Below, in pieces: positions 16,624-24,330 of a DNA stretch of 64,000 nt. The notes beneath the pieces are model-generated. The model had not been told where the DNA came from. It saw nothing but the letters and a program-made list of their open reading frames with translations, and made no database searches. Position 1 is the first letter of the stretch. Every line of letters begins with the position of its first letter. This stretch comes from Noviherbaspirillum sedimenti. Its GTDB lineage: Bacteria; Pseudomonadota; Gammaproteobacteria; Burkholderiales; Burkholderiaceae_D. The stretch is from assembly GCF_003590835.1 (NCBI RefSeq), contig NZ_QYUQ01000002.1:4650001-4714000 (forward strand), in the 5' to 3' direction. Made by a program: the position numbers and the translations under genes.

Positions 16624-18723
16624 ATGTCAAATCTTGTACTCATTGTCTCTGACCGTGCAGAAGAAGCTGAAGCCTTACGGAATGTATTGCCACAAGCAAT
16701 AGACGGTCCTTTTGACATCGAATGGGTACGCACTCTTGCCCGCGCCATGCAGCGGCTTACGGGGGATGGGATCGACATCGTTCTGATGGATTTTTTTCTG
16801 CCTGACAGCAAAGGGATGCGCACTTTCGATCAATTATTTGAAGCTGCTGCTCCGGTTCCCATCATGACGCTGGTTACTGAAGGCGAGATGGATCTGGCGC
16901 AGGAAGCAGTCCAGCGCGGCGCGCAAGGCTATATATTGAAAGGGCATTTTCGTAATGCACTATTGCCACAGGCCTTGCGCAACACCATACACCGCAAGCA
17001 AGTCGAAGACGCCTTGTTCATCGAAAAAGAACGGGCGGCGGTTACGCTGGATTCGATCGTTGACGGTGTGATCAGCACCGATAGTGAAGGGCGGATTACC
17101 TATCTTAACAATACGGCCGAACGCATGACTGGATGGGCAAAGGCCGAAGCGATTGGCCATCCGGTCGCCGAAGTGTTCCCGCTGGTCGATAATATCAATC
17201 GCAAATCCTTCAATGATCCAGTGGTGCAAGTGATTCAGGAAATGCGGCCGCTCGCCTTGCGCGCCGATGCCTTGCTGGTGCGGCGCAATGGCCAGGAAGC
17301 CGCCATTGAAGATTCCGTCGCGCCGATTTATGATCGGCGTGGAAAAATTCGCGGTGCCGTGATCGTGTTCCGCGATATTGGCCCGGCCCAGGCTTTGATG
17401 GTGCAGAAGATGACTTATCAGGCACATCATGATTCCCTGACCGATCTGCCTAACCGCATTTTGCTCATTGATCGCCTTGAGCACGCGATTGCATTGGCAA
17501 AGCGCAATGGCACAACCCTTGCCGTGCTGTTTCTGGATCTGGATAATTTTAAAAATATTAACGACTCGCACGGCCACGCCACCGGCGACCAGTTGCTTGC
17601 TTCGGTTGCCCAACGCCTGCTGAACTGCATTCGCGCTTCTGATACCGTCAGTCGATTGGGCGGCGACGAGTTCGTTATCCTGGTGACAGAAGAAAGGCAC
17701 GCGGAAGCCGCTGCGCATACCGCAGAAAAGATTATCGCGTCCCTTGCCCAGCCGCATCGCATTCAGCAATATGCATTCCATATCACCGCCAGCATCGGCA
17801 TCAGCACATTTCCGGCCGATGGTGAGGAGGCCGATACGCTGATCAGAAATGCCGATACCGCGATGTATTACGCCAAGAAAAAAGGACGCAACAATTACCA
17901 ATTTTTCAATGCGGCGATGAACCGGCGGGCGGTGGAGCGACAGTTTATTGAAGTGGGGCTGCGCCGCGCCCTGGAAGCGCAGGAATTTTCCTTGTATTAC
18001 CAACCCAAGGTCAATCTCAAGACGGGAAAAATTACCGGTGTGGAAGCGCTGCTTCGCTGGCACCATCCCGAGCGGGGATTGATGCTGCCGGGTGACTTCG
18101 TGTCGATTGCCGAAGATTGCGGCCTGATTGTCCCCATCAGCCGCTGGGTGCTGCGTGAGGCCTGTAGGCAAACCAAACTCTGGCTTGAGGCGGGATTCAA
18201 ACCGATTTCAACAGCAGTCAATATCTCTGCGCTGGCGTTTCACAATCAGAATTTTTTGCAAGATCTGCGTGATATTTTGCAGGAAACGGCGCTGGATCCG
18301 GCCTGTCTCGAACTGGAGTTGACCGAGAGTGTATTGATGCCAGATTCCCAGTTCAGCAATGAAATCCTTCAAACGCTTAAAAGTATTGGCGTAAAGCTGG
18401 CAATCGATGACTTTGGTACCGGGTATTCCAGTTTAAGTTATCTGCAAGAATTTCCTATTGATGTCTTGAAAATTGACCAATCGTTCGTGCGCGGCATTCC
18501 GGAACTTGCGAGGAACCGCATTATTGTGACTGCCGTCACTGGCATGGGCATCAGCCTGAAGTATCGGGTGATTGCGGAGGGAGTTGAAACCAGGAAGCAG
18601 TTTTCATTTCTTACTTCGCTGGAATGCGACGAAGGTCAGGGAAATTATTTCAGCCCGCCACTTGCTGCCGACCGCTGTACCCGTCTGCTGAAAACGGGGA
18701 TTGCAGAGAATCTGCTGCATTAA
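16624..18723 (+). CDS. Cyclic-di-GMP signalling protein, REC-PAS-GGDEF-EAL
   Basis: This protein of about 699 residues combines a receiver (VLMDFFLPDSKGM, phospho-acceptor Asp), a PAS domain (about 140-255, starting DSIVDGVISTDSEGRITYLN), a GGDEF domain with an intact RLGGDEFVIL (about residue 343) and an EAL domain with VEALLRWHHPERG (about residue 472), ELELTESVLM and IDDFGTGYSSLSYL. Both active sites look complete, so it could make or degrade c-di-GMP; which dominates cannot be read. There is no membrane segment. I chose the ATG at 16624 because the receiver starts there. The preceding gene also encodes a receiver. Confidence 0.93.
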   Translation: MSNLVLIVSDRAEEAEALRNVLPQAIDGPFDIEWVRTLARAMQRLTGDGIDIVLMDFFLPDSKGMRTFDQLFEAAAPVPIMTLVTEGEMDLAQEAVQRGAQGYILKGHFRNALLPQALRNTIHRKQVEDALFIEKERAAVTLDSIVDGVISTDSEGRITYLNNTAERMTGWAKAEAIGHPVAEVFPLVDNINRKSFNDPVVQVIQEMRPLALRADALLVRRNGQEAAIEDSVAPIYDRRGKIRGAVIVFRDIGPAQALMVQKMTYQAHHDSLTDLPNRILLIDRLEHAIALAKRNGTTLAVLFLDLDNFKNINDSHGHATGDQLLASVAQRLLNCIRASDTVSRLGGDEFVILVTEERHAEAAAHTAEKIIASLAQPHRIQQYAFHITASIGISTFPADGEEADTLIRNADTAMYYAKKKGRNNYQFFNAAMNRRAVERQFIEVGLRRALEAQEFSLYYQPKVNLKTGKITGVEALLRWHHPERGLMLPGDFVSIAEDCGLIVPISRWVLREACRQTKLWLEAGFKPISTAVNISALAFHNQNFLQDLRDILQETALDPACLELELTESVLMPDSQFSNEILQTLKSIGVKLAIDDFGTGYSSLSYLQEFPIDVLKIDQSFVRGIPELARNRIIVTAVTGMGISLKYRVIAEGVETRKQFSFLTSLECDEGQGNYFSPPLAADRCTRLLKTGIAENLLH

Positions 18724-18798
18724 TTGTTTGGCGCAGAGCCGACAAGAGATGGCCCCGGCGAAAAGAACGCCAGGGCCCAGGTTCTTGCGGCCAAATTT

Positions 18799-19116
18799 CT
18801 ATTTTTCGCGTGGTTTGACTTGCAGATTATTTTTCACGGAAGTCACTCCGGGTACCTTGCGTGCCACCTCCGCGGCTTTGCGCGCCTGCATGTCGTTATC
18901 GACAAATCCGGCCAGCGATACCTCTCCACGATAGGTGTCGACATTAATCGCCAATGCTTCACCCATTCCCTCGCTTTGCGCAATTGCAGTTTTCACCCGG
19001 GTGGTGAGGGACGCATCGTCAATCACCTCGCCGGTGCCGCGGGAAGTTTTTGTGGGGGCGCAGGCAACAAGGCCCATGGCAAAGACGACGGACAGGCATG
19101 CTAAAAGCTTTTTCAT
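18799..19116 (-). CDS. BON-domain lipoprotein
   Basis: The 105-residue product has a lipoprotein signal (MKKLLACLSVVFAMGLVACA, lipid-modified Cys after VA). A BON domain follows: DASLTTRVKTAI, then INVDTYRGEVSLAGFVDN and VARKVPGVTSVKNNLQV. BON proteins bind membranes or envelope components and are often induced by osmotic stress (OsmY, DolP). It should be anchored in the outer membrane. I chose the ATG at 19116 because the signal begins there. Two direct repeats upstream may control it. Confidence 0.92.
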   Translation of the reverse strand: MKKLLACLSVVFAMGLVACAPTKTSRGTGEVIDDASLTTRVKTAIAQSEGMGEALAINVDTYRGEVSLAGFVDNDMQARKAAEVARKVPGVTSVKNNLQVKPREK

Positions 19117-19161
19117 GACGGCTCCTTTTTTAAAATTACGCATGGAATTAATTAGCTCTAC

Positions 19162-19194
19162 GTACAATTACTTTAGCGATAGGTACAATTACTT
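19162..19194. promoter_or_regulatory. Direct repeats GTACAATTACTT spaced two helical turns
   Basis: The 12-base sequence GTACAATTACTT occurs at 19162-19173 and again at 19183-19194, exactly 21 bp apart. They lie 45-80 bp upstream of the BON lipoprotein start on the minus strand. Same-face spacing is typical of tandem activator or response-regulator sites. The cognate protein is unknown. Confidence 0.5.
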
Positions 19195-19704
19195 GAAGAG
19201 ATAATTTTCTTCGGTAGTCATCATCATTTGGGTAAAGAAGCTACGGCGTTTTTAACCTGATAACTATTTTTTTGAGAGCACGTTTTGTGCCTGGATTTTG
19301 AGCTCGGAAAATCTGTAAAAACAGGGGTGCATCATGCATGCTGTTGATTTATTCAACACGAACGGTAAAAATTACGGGCAAATGGGTAAAAAATTTACAG
19401 CGAAAAATTGATCCCGATGGAACTGATCCCGATGGGTGATGCGTTCCACAGGCTATTTTTCAATCGCATCTCACCATCAATGCAATTCTCTTGGCCTGCT
19501 CGGCTTTCACATTGAGCTCTGCCAAACATTCAAGTGTTATTCAAGGGGAGGGAGGGCGCTGCAATAGGCTTATTGGCAGATGATTGTCAAAGTCCCTGCG
19601 AAGAAACTTTGTCTGCATCCTCAAGAAGCATGGTGGAGTGATTATTTCAAAAAAGCAGGGAAGCGCAGGATTATAAGCTTGCAAATATGGCCAGGGATAT
19701 TTTC
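19195..19704. other. Non-coding, AT-richer stretch
   Basis: About 510 bp lie between the BON gene and the MarR-like gene. I see no convincing gene. It contains a small tandem repeat, TGATCCCGATGG at 19409-19420 and 19424-19435, and several A/T runs. Nothing else could be supported. Confidence 0.5.
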
Positions 19705-20049
19705 CTAGCCTTTGGTCGCCTGCGTCATGCATCTGGAGAGTTTGTCAAAATGCAGCAGGGCGGCTTGGGTCAACGCAATTTGCTTGCGGCGCGTATCTTC
19801 CGTGTCCGTCAGCATGATCCAGCCCTTTTCGCGCATGGACTTTAGCCGGCCGTGAATTGTGGCGGGTGATCCAAGCTCGTCCTTTGCCATCATATCCCTG
19901 ACGGACAGCCGCTCTTTTTCCTGGGTGGTCCGTGCAACCAACGCCAGAATGCGCTCTTCGAGGGGATCCAGCGAGGGGAGGGACGGCAGGCCGCGAATGG
20001 CTTCTGTCAATTGCAAGAAGCGCAAGTAGATGTCGGCGGGGCGTGTCAT
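19705..20049 (-). CDS. MarR-like winged-helix regulator
   Basis: The 114-residue protein contains LDPLEERILALVART, then a helix-turn-helix (SVRDMMAKDELGSPATIHGR LKSMREKGWI) and a wing with MLTDTEDTRRKQIALT, the pattern of MarR-family regulators. It lacks the long N-terminal dimerisation helix of many MarR proteins, so dimerisation may use other parts. It is divergent from a membrane-protein gene. A perfect 15-bp palindrome between the two is a likely operator, so it may control its neighbour and itself. Confidence 0.8.
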   Translation of the reverse strand: MTRPADIYLRFLQLTEAIRGLPSLPSLDPLEERILALVARTTQEKERLSVRDMMAKDELGSPATIHGRLKSMREKGWIMLTDTEDTRRKQIALTQAALLHFDKLSRCMTQATKG

Positions 20050-20104
20050 TTCTTCATTGCAAGCTAAAACAGTGTTAATGTCGCTATAAGGGAGCTTTCT
20101 TTCC

Positions 20105-20119
20105 CAAGTAGTCTACTTG
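20105..20119. promoter_or_regulatory. Perfect palindrome CAAGTAGTCTACTTG, candidate operator
   Basis: Seven-base arms CAAGTAG and CTACTTG flank one central base. The site lies 56 bp from the MarR-like start and about 50 bp from the membrane-protein start, in the shared divergent promoter region. Size and position fit a MarR-family operator, but binding is inferred. Confidence 0.55.
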
Positions 20120-20167
20120 CTGTAGATCGTTATTAAGTCCGGATTCATTTTACGTCAATACGCAATC

Positions 20168-20743
20168 ATGATGTCGTCACTACGCCTCCAGGCCGCGATG
20201 GTTGTCGGTTCAGCCATCCTCTTCCTGCTGGTCTTTGTCGCAAACGAATGGCTGTTCAACAGTACCGGCTTCGAATTTACCCGCGGGATGAACTGGATTT
20301 ACCTGCCTGCCGGCATGCGGCTGCTGTGTACGCTGCTGTTCGCCGGCGCGGGCGCCGTCGGCATATTGATCGCTTCCTGGATTACCTGCATCTTTTATTT
20401 TTTTCCCGATGATCCCATGCGTTCATTCGCCGGCGGCATCGCGTCCGCGGCGGCGCCATACCTGGTCTATAAACTGGCGCAGCAGATGTACGGATTGCAG
20501 GCATCGCTGGTCAATCTGAATGCGAAGCGGCTGCTGTTCCTGAGCTTGGCGTATTCCGTTGCCAACCCCGCATTGCATCATCTCTGGTTGCTGCTGCGTG
20601 GCGAAGCTGTCATGTCCGGCTTCTTTGTGATGGTGCTCGGGGACTTCCTCGGTACACTGGTCGTGCTTTACGCGGTGAAGCTGGCACTGGCGTTTCTGCC
20701 GGCGCTTGCGCGGCATGAGAAAAATCGGCCACCGTCAGCTTGA
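20168..20743 (+). CDS. Hypothetical multi-pass membrane protein
   Basis: The 191-residue protein has about six hydrophobic segments, such as MVVGSAILFLLVFVANEWLF, LLCTLLFAGAGAVGILIASW, SFAGGIASAAAPYLVYKLAQ and FFVMVLGDFLGTLVVLYAVK. The overall look recalls MASE1-type sensor membrane modules without any output domain, but this is only a resemblance. The motif WIYLPAGMRLL near residue 45 is typical of MASE1-like sequences. It is divergent from a MarR-like regulator. Its 3' end overlaps the convergent gene at 20610-20954 by 134 bp. Confidence 0.7.
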   Translation: MMSSLRLQAAMVVGSAILFLLVFVANEWLFNSTGFEFTRGMNWIYLPAGMRLLCTLLFAGAGAVGILIASWITCIFYFFPDDPMRSFAGGIASAAAPYLVYKLAQQMYGLQASLVNLNAKRLLFLSLAYSVANPALHHLWLLLRGEAVMSGFFVMVLGDFLGTLVVLYAVKLALAFLPALARHEKNRPPSA

Positions 20744-20954
20744 TCGGCCTGGGGGCGCCGTCGAGAAATTTCTGACGGGCTGCCAGGTCAATCAAGCAGT
20801 GGTTTTCCTTGTATGCACGCATGAGCTGGCGCTCGCTGCGATCGCTTGCCTTGAAGTGGATGCAAAGGGCGTCATCGGAGATGAAGCCGATGTATTCCTC
20901 CGTCCCGATATGGAATGAAAACCAGAGGCCTTCGGTGGGGTCAGCAACGCTCAT
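20610..20954 (-). CDS. Hypothetical protein, small DUF1488-like
   Basis: This 114-residue product starts MSVADPTEGLWFSFHIGTEE and contains GFISDDALCIHFKASDRSER and a helical stretch LMRAYKENHCLIDLAARQKF. The pattern (a substrate-like beta region, 'ISDDAL..HF', then helices) resembles DUF1488-type proteins; I am not certain. The last 30 residues are Pro/Arg-rich and overlap the convergent membrane-protein gene, which is unusual at 134 bp. An earlier stop lost by mutation would explain the long tail. Confidence 0.55.
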   Translation of the reverse strand: MSVADPTEGLWFSFHIGTEEYIGFISDDALCIHFKASDRSERQLMRAYKENHCLIDLAARQKFLDGAPRPIKLTVADFSHAAQAPAETPVPASPRKARPVYRGSPRAPSQRSRT

Positions 20955-21143
20955 CTGCAATTTCCTTGTTTTGCCATTATTGCTACACTCCACCGGATTC
21001 GATCTGATTTTTATAGCTGTAACCGTTCTAAATTATAGAGCAATGTGCTTGTGTTGTGTGGTACCGACGTTTTCATGCATGCGGCGGCATCGCGGCTGCA
21101 GCGCAGGCGTCTGCCGCTGTCTGCCGCTACTTCCCGGACGGAC

Positions 21144-22064
21144 CTAAGCCTCGCGAAATATTGCGCAAGCCTGTCTGGCGCGGTTGTGTTCAAGCTCGCC
21201 AGTGACATATGTCAGCGTGCCCGCAGCCAGCGGCCGGGCCAGGATCTTGTAGGTATCGATGTCAATGTGGCGGCGGGCGGGGAGGGCGATTTTCCGGCGC
21301 CGTCCTTCCAGCGAGCCGAGATACGACCAGCGGTCGATGACGTGGACCTGGCGCCATTGTGCATCCATCTCGACGATGCCGATCGGTCCGCCATAGGGCC
21401 AGACTGCGGCGTTCAGCTGTTCGAGCGCCAGTTGCAGGCGCTGCCGGTGCGCCTGCAGGGTTTCGCGGCCGATGCAGGCGCCGCGGCAGTGGCCGACCTG
21501 GTGCGCGAAACAGGCGCGCCCATGGGTGCTTGTCTCCAGGCCCAGCAGCGCCGGGCATAGCTGATGCCGCCGCACCAGCGCGCGCCATTCCTGCTCGGCC
21601 TCGCTGCGCGAGGCAAACAAGCCATGCAGTCCGGCCGCTTCGGCGCCGCCGGCTTCGCTGTGGCCGATAACCTGCGGGCGGCTGTCTTCGCCTTTCAGGT
21701 AAAGCGCGAACGATTCGCCGGCAAATCTGAGCAAGACATTGTAGGCCGGCTGGTAGCGCTTGATCAGGTGTGACTCCAGCAGCAAGGCGCCGATCTCGCC
21801 GGCCGTTGGCAGGAAATCGACGTGGCGGCTTTCCGCGAGCATCGCCATTTCCTCCGGCGCGCGCAGGTGCGCCAGCACGCGTGCGCGCAGGTTCACGCTC
21901 TTGCCGATGTAGAGGGGTTCGCCCGCCCGGTTGCGGAAGAAGTACACGCCCGGTTTGGGCGGCAAGGCTGCCAGGCTGGCGCGATCGATATGTGCGGGAT
22001 ATTCGAAATCTTCTGCCGGCCGGGACGGCATGATCAATCCGACCGAGGTGACTCTGGGACGCAT
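21144..22064 (-). CDS. cho: GIY-YIG excinuclease Cho (UvrC homologue)
   Basis: Cho makes the 3' incision during nucleotide excision repair after UvrB loading. The protein has the GIY-YIG domain near the N-terminus: LPPKPGVYFFRNRAGEPLYI followed by GKSVNLRARVLAHL, and the catalytic Glu in GALLLESHLIKRYQPAYN. Then comes the UvrC-like Cys-containing part (HQVGHCRGACIGRET). It lacks the UvrC C-terminal half, which distinguishes Cho. ATG codons at 22064 and 22031 are both possible; the first gives about 306 residues. It stands alone. Confidence 0.9.
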   Translation of the reverse strand: MRPRVTSVGLIMPSRPAEDFEYPAHIDRASLAALPPKPGVYFFRNRAGEPLYIGKSVNLRARVLAHLRAPEEMAMLAESRHVDFLPTAGEIGALLLESHLIKRYQPAYNVLLRFAGESFALYLKGEDSRPQVIGHSEAGGAEAAGLHGLFASRSEAEQEWRALVRRHQLCPALLGLETSTHGRACFAHQVGHCRGACIGRETLQAHRQRLQLALEQLNAAVWPYGGPIGIVEMDAQWRQVHVIDRWSYLGSLEGRRRKIALPARRHIDIDTYKILARPLAAGTLTYVTGELEHNRARQACAIFREA

Positions 22065-22263
22065 GAAAACGGCTTTACTCTGGCTGCAATGACAGCCGCG
22101 CCGGATTTGTGCGGGGCGCGGATGATGTCTAGATGATTTTCGCAAGGAAAAGTTTCATGCCTGGGGGATCGTCAATCGATTCGGTATGGCCGTTGCATTT
22201 CGATGCTGCTTGCCCTTTGTTAATCTGATACATTGCAGCGTGTTTTTGATCTCGGAGCAAAGT

Positions 22264-22968
22264 ATGCAGGCAAGTTTTCGGGAAGGCGCACGGGAAGGAT
22301 TCCGTGTCGCCTTGCCGCAGTCGATCGGCTTGATTCCCTGGGCGCTGGTCACCGGCGTGGCAATGGTGACTGCCGGCTTCACGCCGCTGCAGGCGATGGG
22401 CATGAACGTGATCGTGTTTGCCGGCGTCGCCCAGCTCGGCACCTTGCCCCTGATCGTCGCCGGCGCGCCGCCGTGGCTCATTATCACCACGGCGCTGGTG
22501 CTGAACCTGCGGTTTTTGATCTTCAGTGCGGCGATCGCGCGCGGCTTTCGCGATATCGGCGCCGGCGTTCGCTGGCTTTCCAGTTACCTGCTGATCGATG
22601 GCGTGTTCGCCGCCTGCCTGGAAAAAATGCTCACCGAGGAAGACCGGCACTGGCGCCTTGGTTATTACCTGGCGCCTTCGGTCTGGTCATGGCTGCTCTG
22701 GCAAATTTTTGCGCTCACCGGCGTGCTCGCCGCCGGTGCCATTCCGCGCAGCTGGTCGATTGAATTCATGGCGACCATCGCGCTGATCGTGATCTTGCTG
22801 CCAATGGCGAAATTCCGCCCGATGCTGGTAGCGGCGGCAACCGGCGGATCGTTGGCGGTGCTGTTGCACGGCATGCCGCTGCGGCTTGGCGTCATTGTGG
22901 CGATCATCGGCGGCATCGGCGCCGGCTTTCTTGCCGAGCACTGGCAGACGAAACGGGCGCCGGCATGA
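22264..22968 (+). CDS. azlC: AzlC family branched-chain amino acid exporter subunit
   Basis: AzlC and AzlD form an inner-membrane exporter for branched-chain amino acids or their analogues. The 234-residue product shows FREGAREGFRVALPQSIGLI PWALVTG, then GMNVIVFAGVAQLGTLPLI and further membrane helices (about seven). The stop overlaps the azlD start (ATGA). I chose the ATG at 22264 because the conserved family sequence begins there. Confidence 0.9.
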   Translation: MQASFREGAREGFRVALPQSIGLIPWALVTGVAMVTAGFTPLQAMGMNVIVFAGVAQLGTLPLIVAGAPPWLIITTALVLNLRFLIFSAAIARGFRDIGAGVRWLSSYLLIDGVFAACLEKMLTEEDRHWRLGYYLAPSVWSWLLWQIFALTGVLAAGAIPRSWSIEFMATIALIVILLPMAKFRPMLVAAATGGSLAVLLHGMPLRLGVIVAIIGGIGAGFLAEHWQTKRAPA

Positions 22969-23291
22969 ATTACGATGATTCCCTGTGGCTGATCTTTTTG
23001 TTGATCGGCCTTGCCACGACTTTGCCGCGTGCCAGTTTCATCCTGCTCGGGTCCCGCGTGGCGCTGCCGCCGTTTGTGCAGCGGGCGTTGCGTTACGCGC
23101 CGGCCGCCGCGCTGGCGGCGATCGTGGTGCCGGACGTGGTGCTGGTGGCAGGCAGCCTGCAGCCATTCAATCCCAAGCTGGCCGCCGCAGTTGCCGCCGT
23201 CGCAGTCGCCCTGCGCTGGCGCAATCCGTGGCTGCCGTTCATCGCCGGCATGGCGGTGCTGCTGGCGCAGCGGTTCGGGCTTGGATGGTAA
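22965..23291 (+). CDS. azlD: AzlD family branched-chain amino acid exporter subunit
   Basis: The 108-residue partner of AzlC has the family features LATTLPRASFILLGSRVALP near the N-terminus and FVQRALRYAPAAALAAIVVP, with four hydrophobic segments. It overlaps azlC by four bases, so translation is coupled and a 1:1 complex is likely. Confidence 0.9.
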   Translation: MNYDDSLWLIFLLIGLATTLPRASFILLGSRVALPPFVQRALRYAPAAALAAIVVPDVVLVAGSLQPFNPKLAAAVAAVAVALRWRNPWLPFIAGMAVLLAQRFGLGW

Positions 23292-23352
23292 ATCGGCGTC
23301 AGCTCGTGAATCGTTCAATGATTTAATTGACTCTGACCCCGAATTTCCGAAT

Positions 23353-23712
23353 TTACGCTTGATCGATATCCGCAAGGGTCTCGCGGCCGCGCTGGGTCAG
23401 TTCGAGCTGGCCAGTTGCGGCATTGCGCACCACATGGCCTTTCTTTTCCAGGAAAATCAACACGCCGGCATCGAGCTTCACGGCAGGATCGGTGGACACG
23501 GCGCGCAAGCCATCCACGCAGTTTTTCACGAACAGCGTCTGCCTGCCTTTGTCGGTCAAGCCAAGCTTGCCCGATTTGTCATGGGCGAGGTACTTCAGGC
23601 CCGTCAGCTTTTTGGTGTTTCTTGCCACGCAGGCGCTGGGCCGGCCGCCTTTGGGCGATGCCAGGAGCTCCGACAGGGCGGCGTATTCGTCAATGGTCAA
23701 AACATCATTCAT
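23353..23712 (-). CDS. Hypothetical protein with duplicated winged-helix-like half
   Basis: The 119-residue product has two similar endings: KLGLTDKGRQTLFV near residue 55 and QLELTQRGRETLAD near residue 105. Each follows a short basic helix (GLKYLAHDKS, FLEKKGHVV). 'L-x-LT-x-x-GR-x-TL' is common at the wing of winged-helix DNA-binding domains, so an internal duplication of such a fold is likely. No signal peptide is present. I do not know the family or its targets. Confidence 0.6.
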   Translation of the reverse strand: MNDVLTIDEYAALSELLASPKGGRPSACVARNTKKLTGLKYLAHDKSGKLGLTDKGRQTLFVKNCVDGLRAVSTDPAVKLDAGVLIFLEKKGHVVRNAATGQLELTQRGRETLADIDQA

Positions 23713-23821
23713 GCATTTTCCTGTTATCTAAAAGCGTGCAGGCTGCTGCACATGCCGCCATTGTCGCATCTTTGCCCCGGTCATTCATTCACAGCATGCC
23801 GCAACTGGTGTACTCTGCCGT

Positions 23822-24268
23822 ATGCACCATGAAAACACGATCCGCTTGAGTGGTCCGTTTCGTCTCCATGATTCGTTGGGGCGTGCCTGGGAAATCGAGG
23901 GCATCCGCATCTTCGACGAGGGCTACGGCATCATTGATGTGTATGTCGATTTCGCGGCATCCATGGAGGATGCGCCCTTGTTCGAGGATGCACTGGTGAT
24001 CCGGCAGATACTTGCCAGGCTGCGGGCGCTGGGCTATGCCGGGCCCGACTTCGGTCCGGGCGATCCGGGCCAGCAGGACGACAGGCTGATCGTGCTGGAG
24101 GCGCCGGAAGCATTCAGCCTGTTCGCCGCCAGCAAGGGCTGGAAAAACCTGGCGGAAGAATATGCCGACGAGCATGACGACGCATCCGTGCCGCAAGAGG
24201 TGCTGGGCGATCCGGATGCGCGCGGCGTATTCGATGCATTGATGCAGAAAATGCGCCGCAAGCCCTGA
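23822..24268 (+). CDS. Hypothetical cytoplasmic protein
   Basis: The 148-residue product begins MHHENTIRLSGPFRLHDSLG and contains IDVYVDFAASMEDAPLFED, ILARLRALGYAG and EAPEAFSLFAASKGWKNLAE. It is acidic and soluble, with no signal peptide. I do not recognise a family. Codon use matches its neighbours and the gene ends just before a hairpin terminator, both signs of a real gene. Confidence 0.6.
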   Translation: MHHENTIRLSGPFRLHDSLGRAWEIEGIRIFDEGYGIIDVYVDFAASMEDAPLFEDALVIRQILARLRALGYAGPDFGPGDPGQQDDRLIVLEAPEAFSLFAASKGWKNLAEEYADEHDDASVPQEVLGDPDARGVFDALMQKMRRKP

Positions 24269-24275
24269 GTCTTGC

Positions 24276-24303
24276 AAAAAGGAGGCACTGGCGCCTCCTT
24301 ATG
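24276..24303. terminator. Hairpin terminator between convergent genes
   Basis: AAGGAGGC and GCCTCCTT pair around a short loop right after the stop at 24268. Short A and T runs border the stem. It should terminate the plus-strand gene and may also stop transcripts of the PHB depolymerase gene arriving from the right. Confidence 0.7.
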
Positions 24304-24330
24304 CCTGCTTATTCCTGTGCTATTCCGTTG

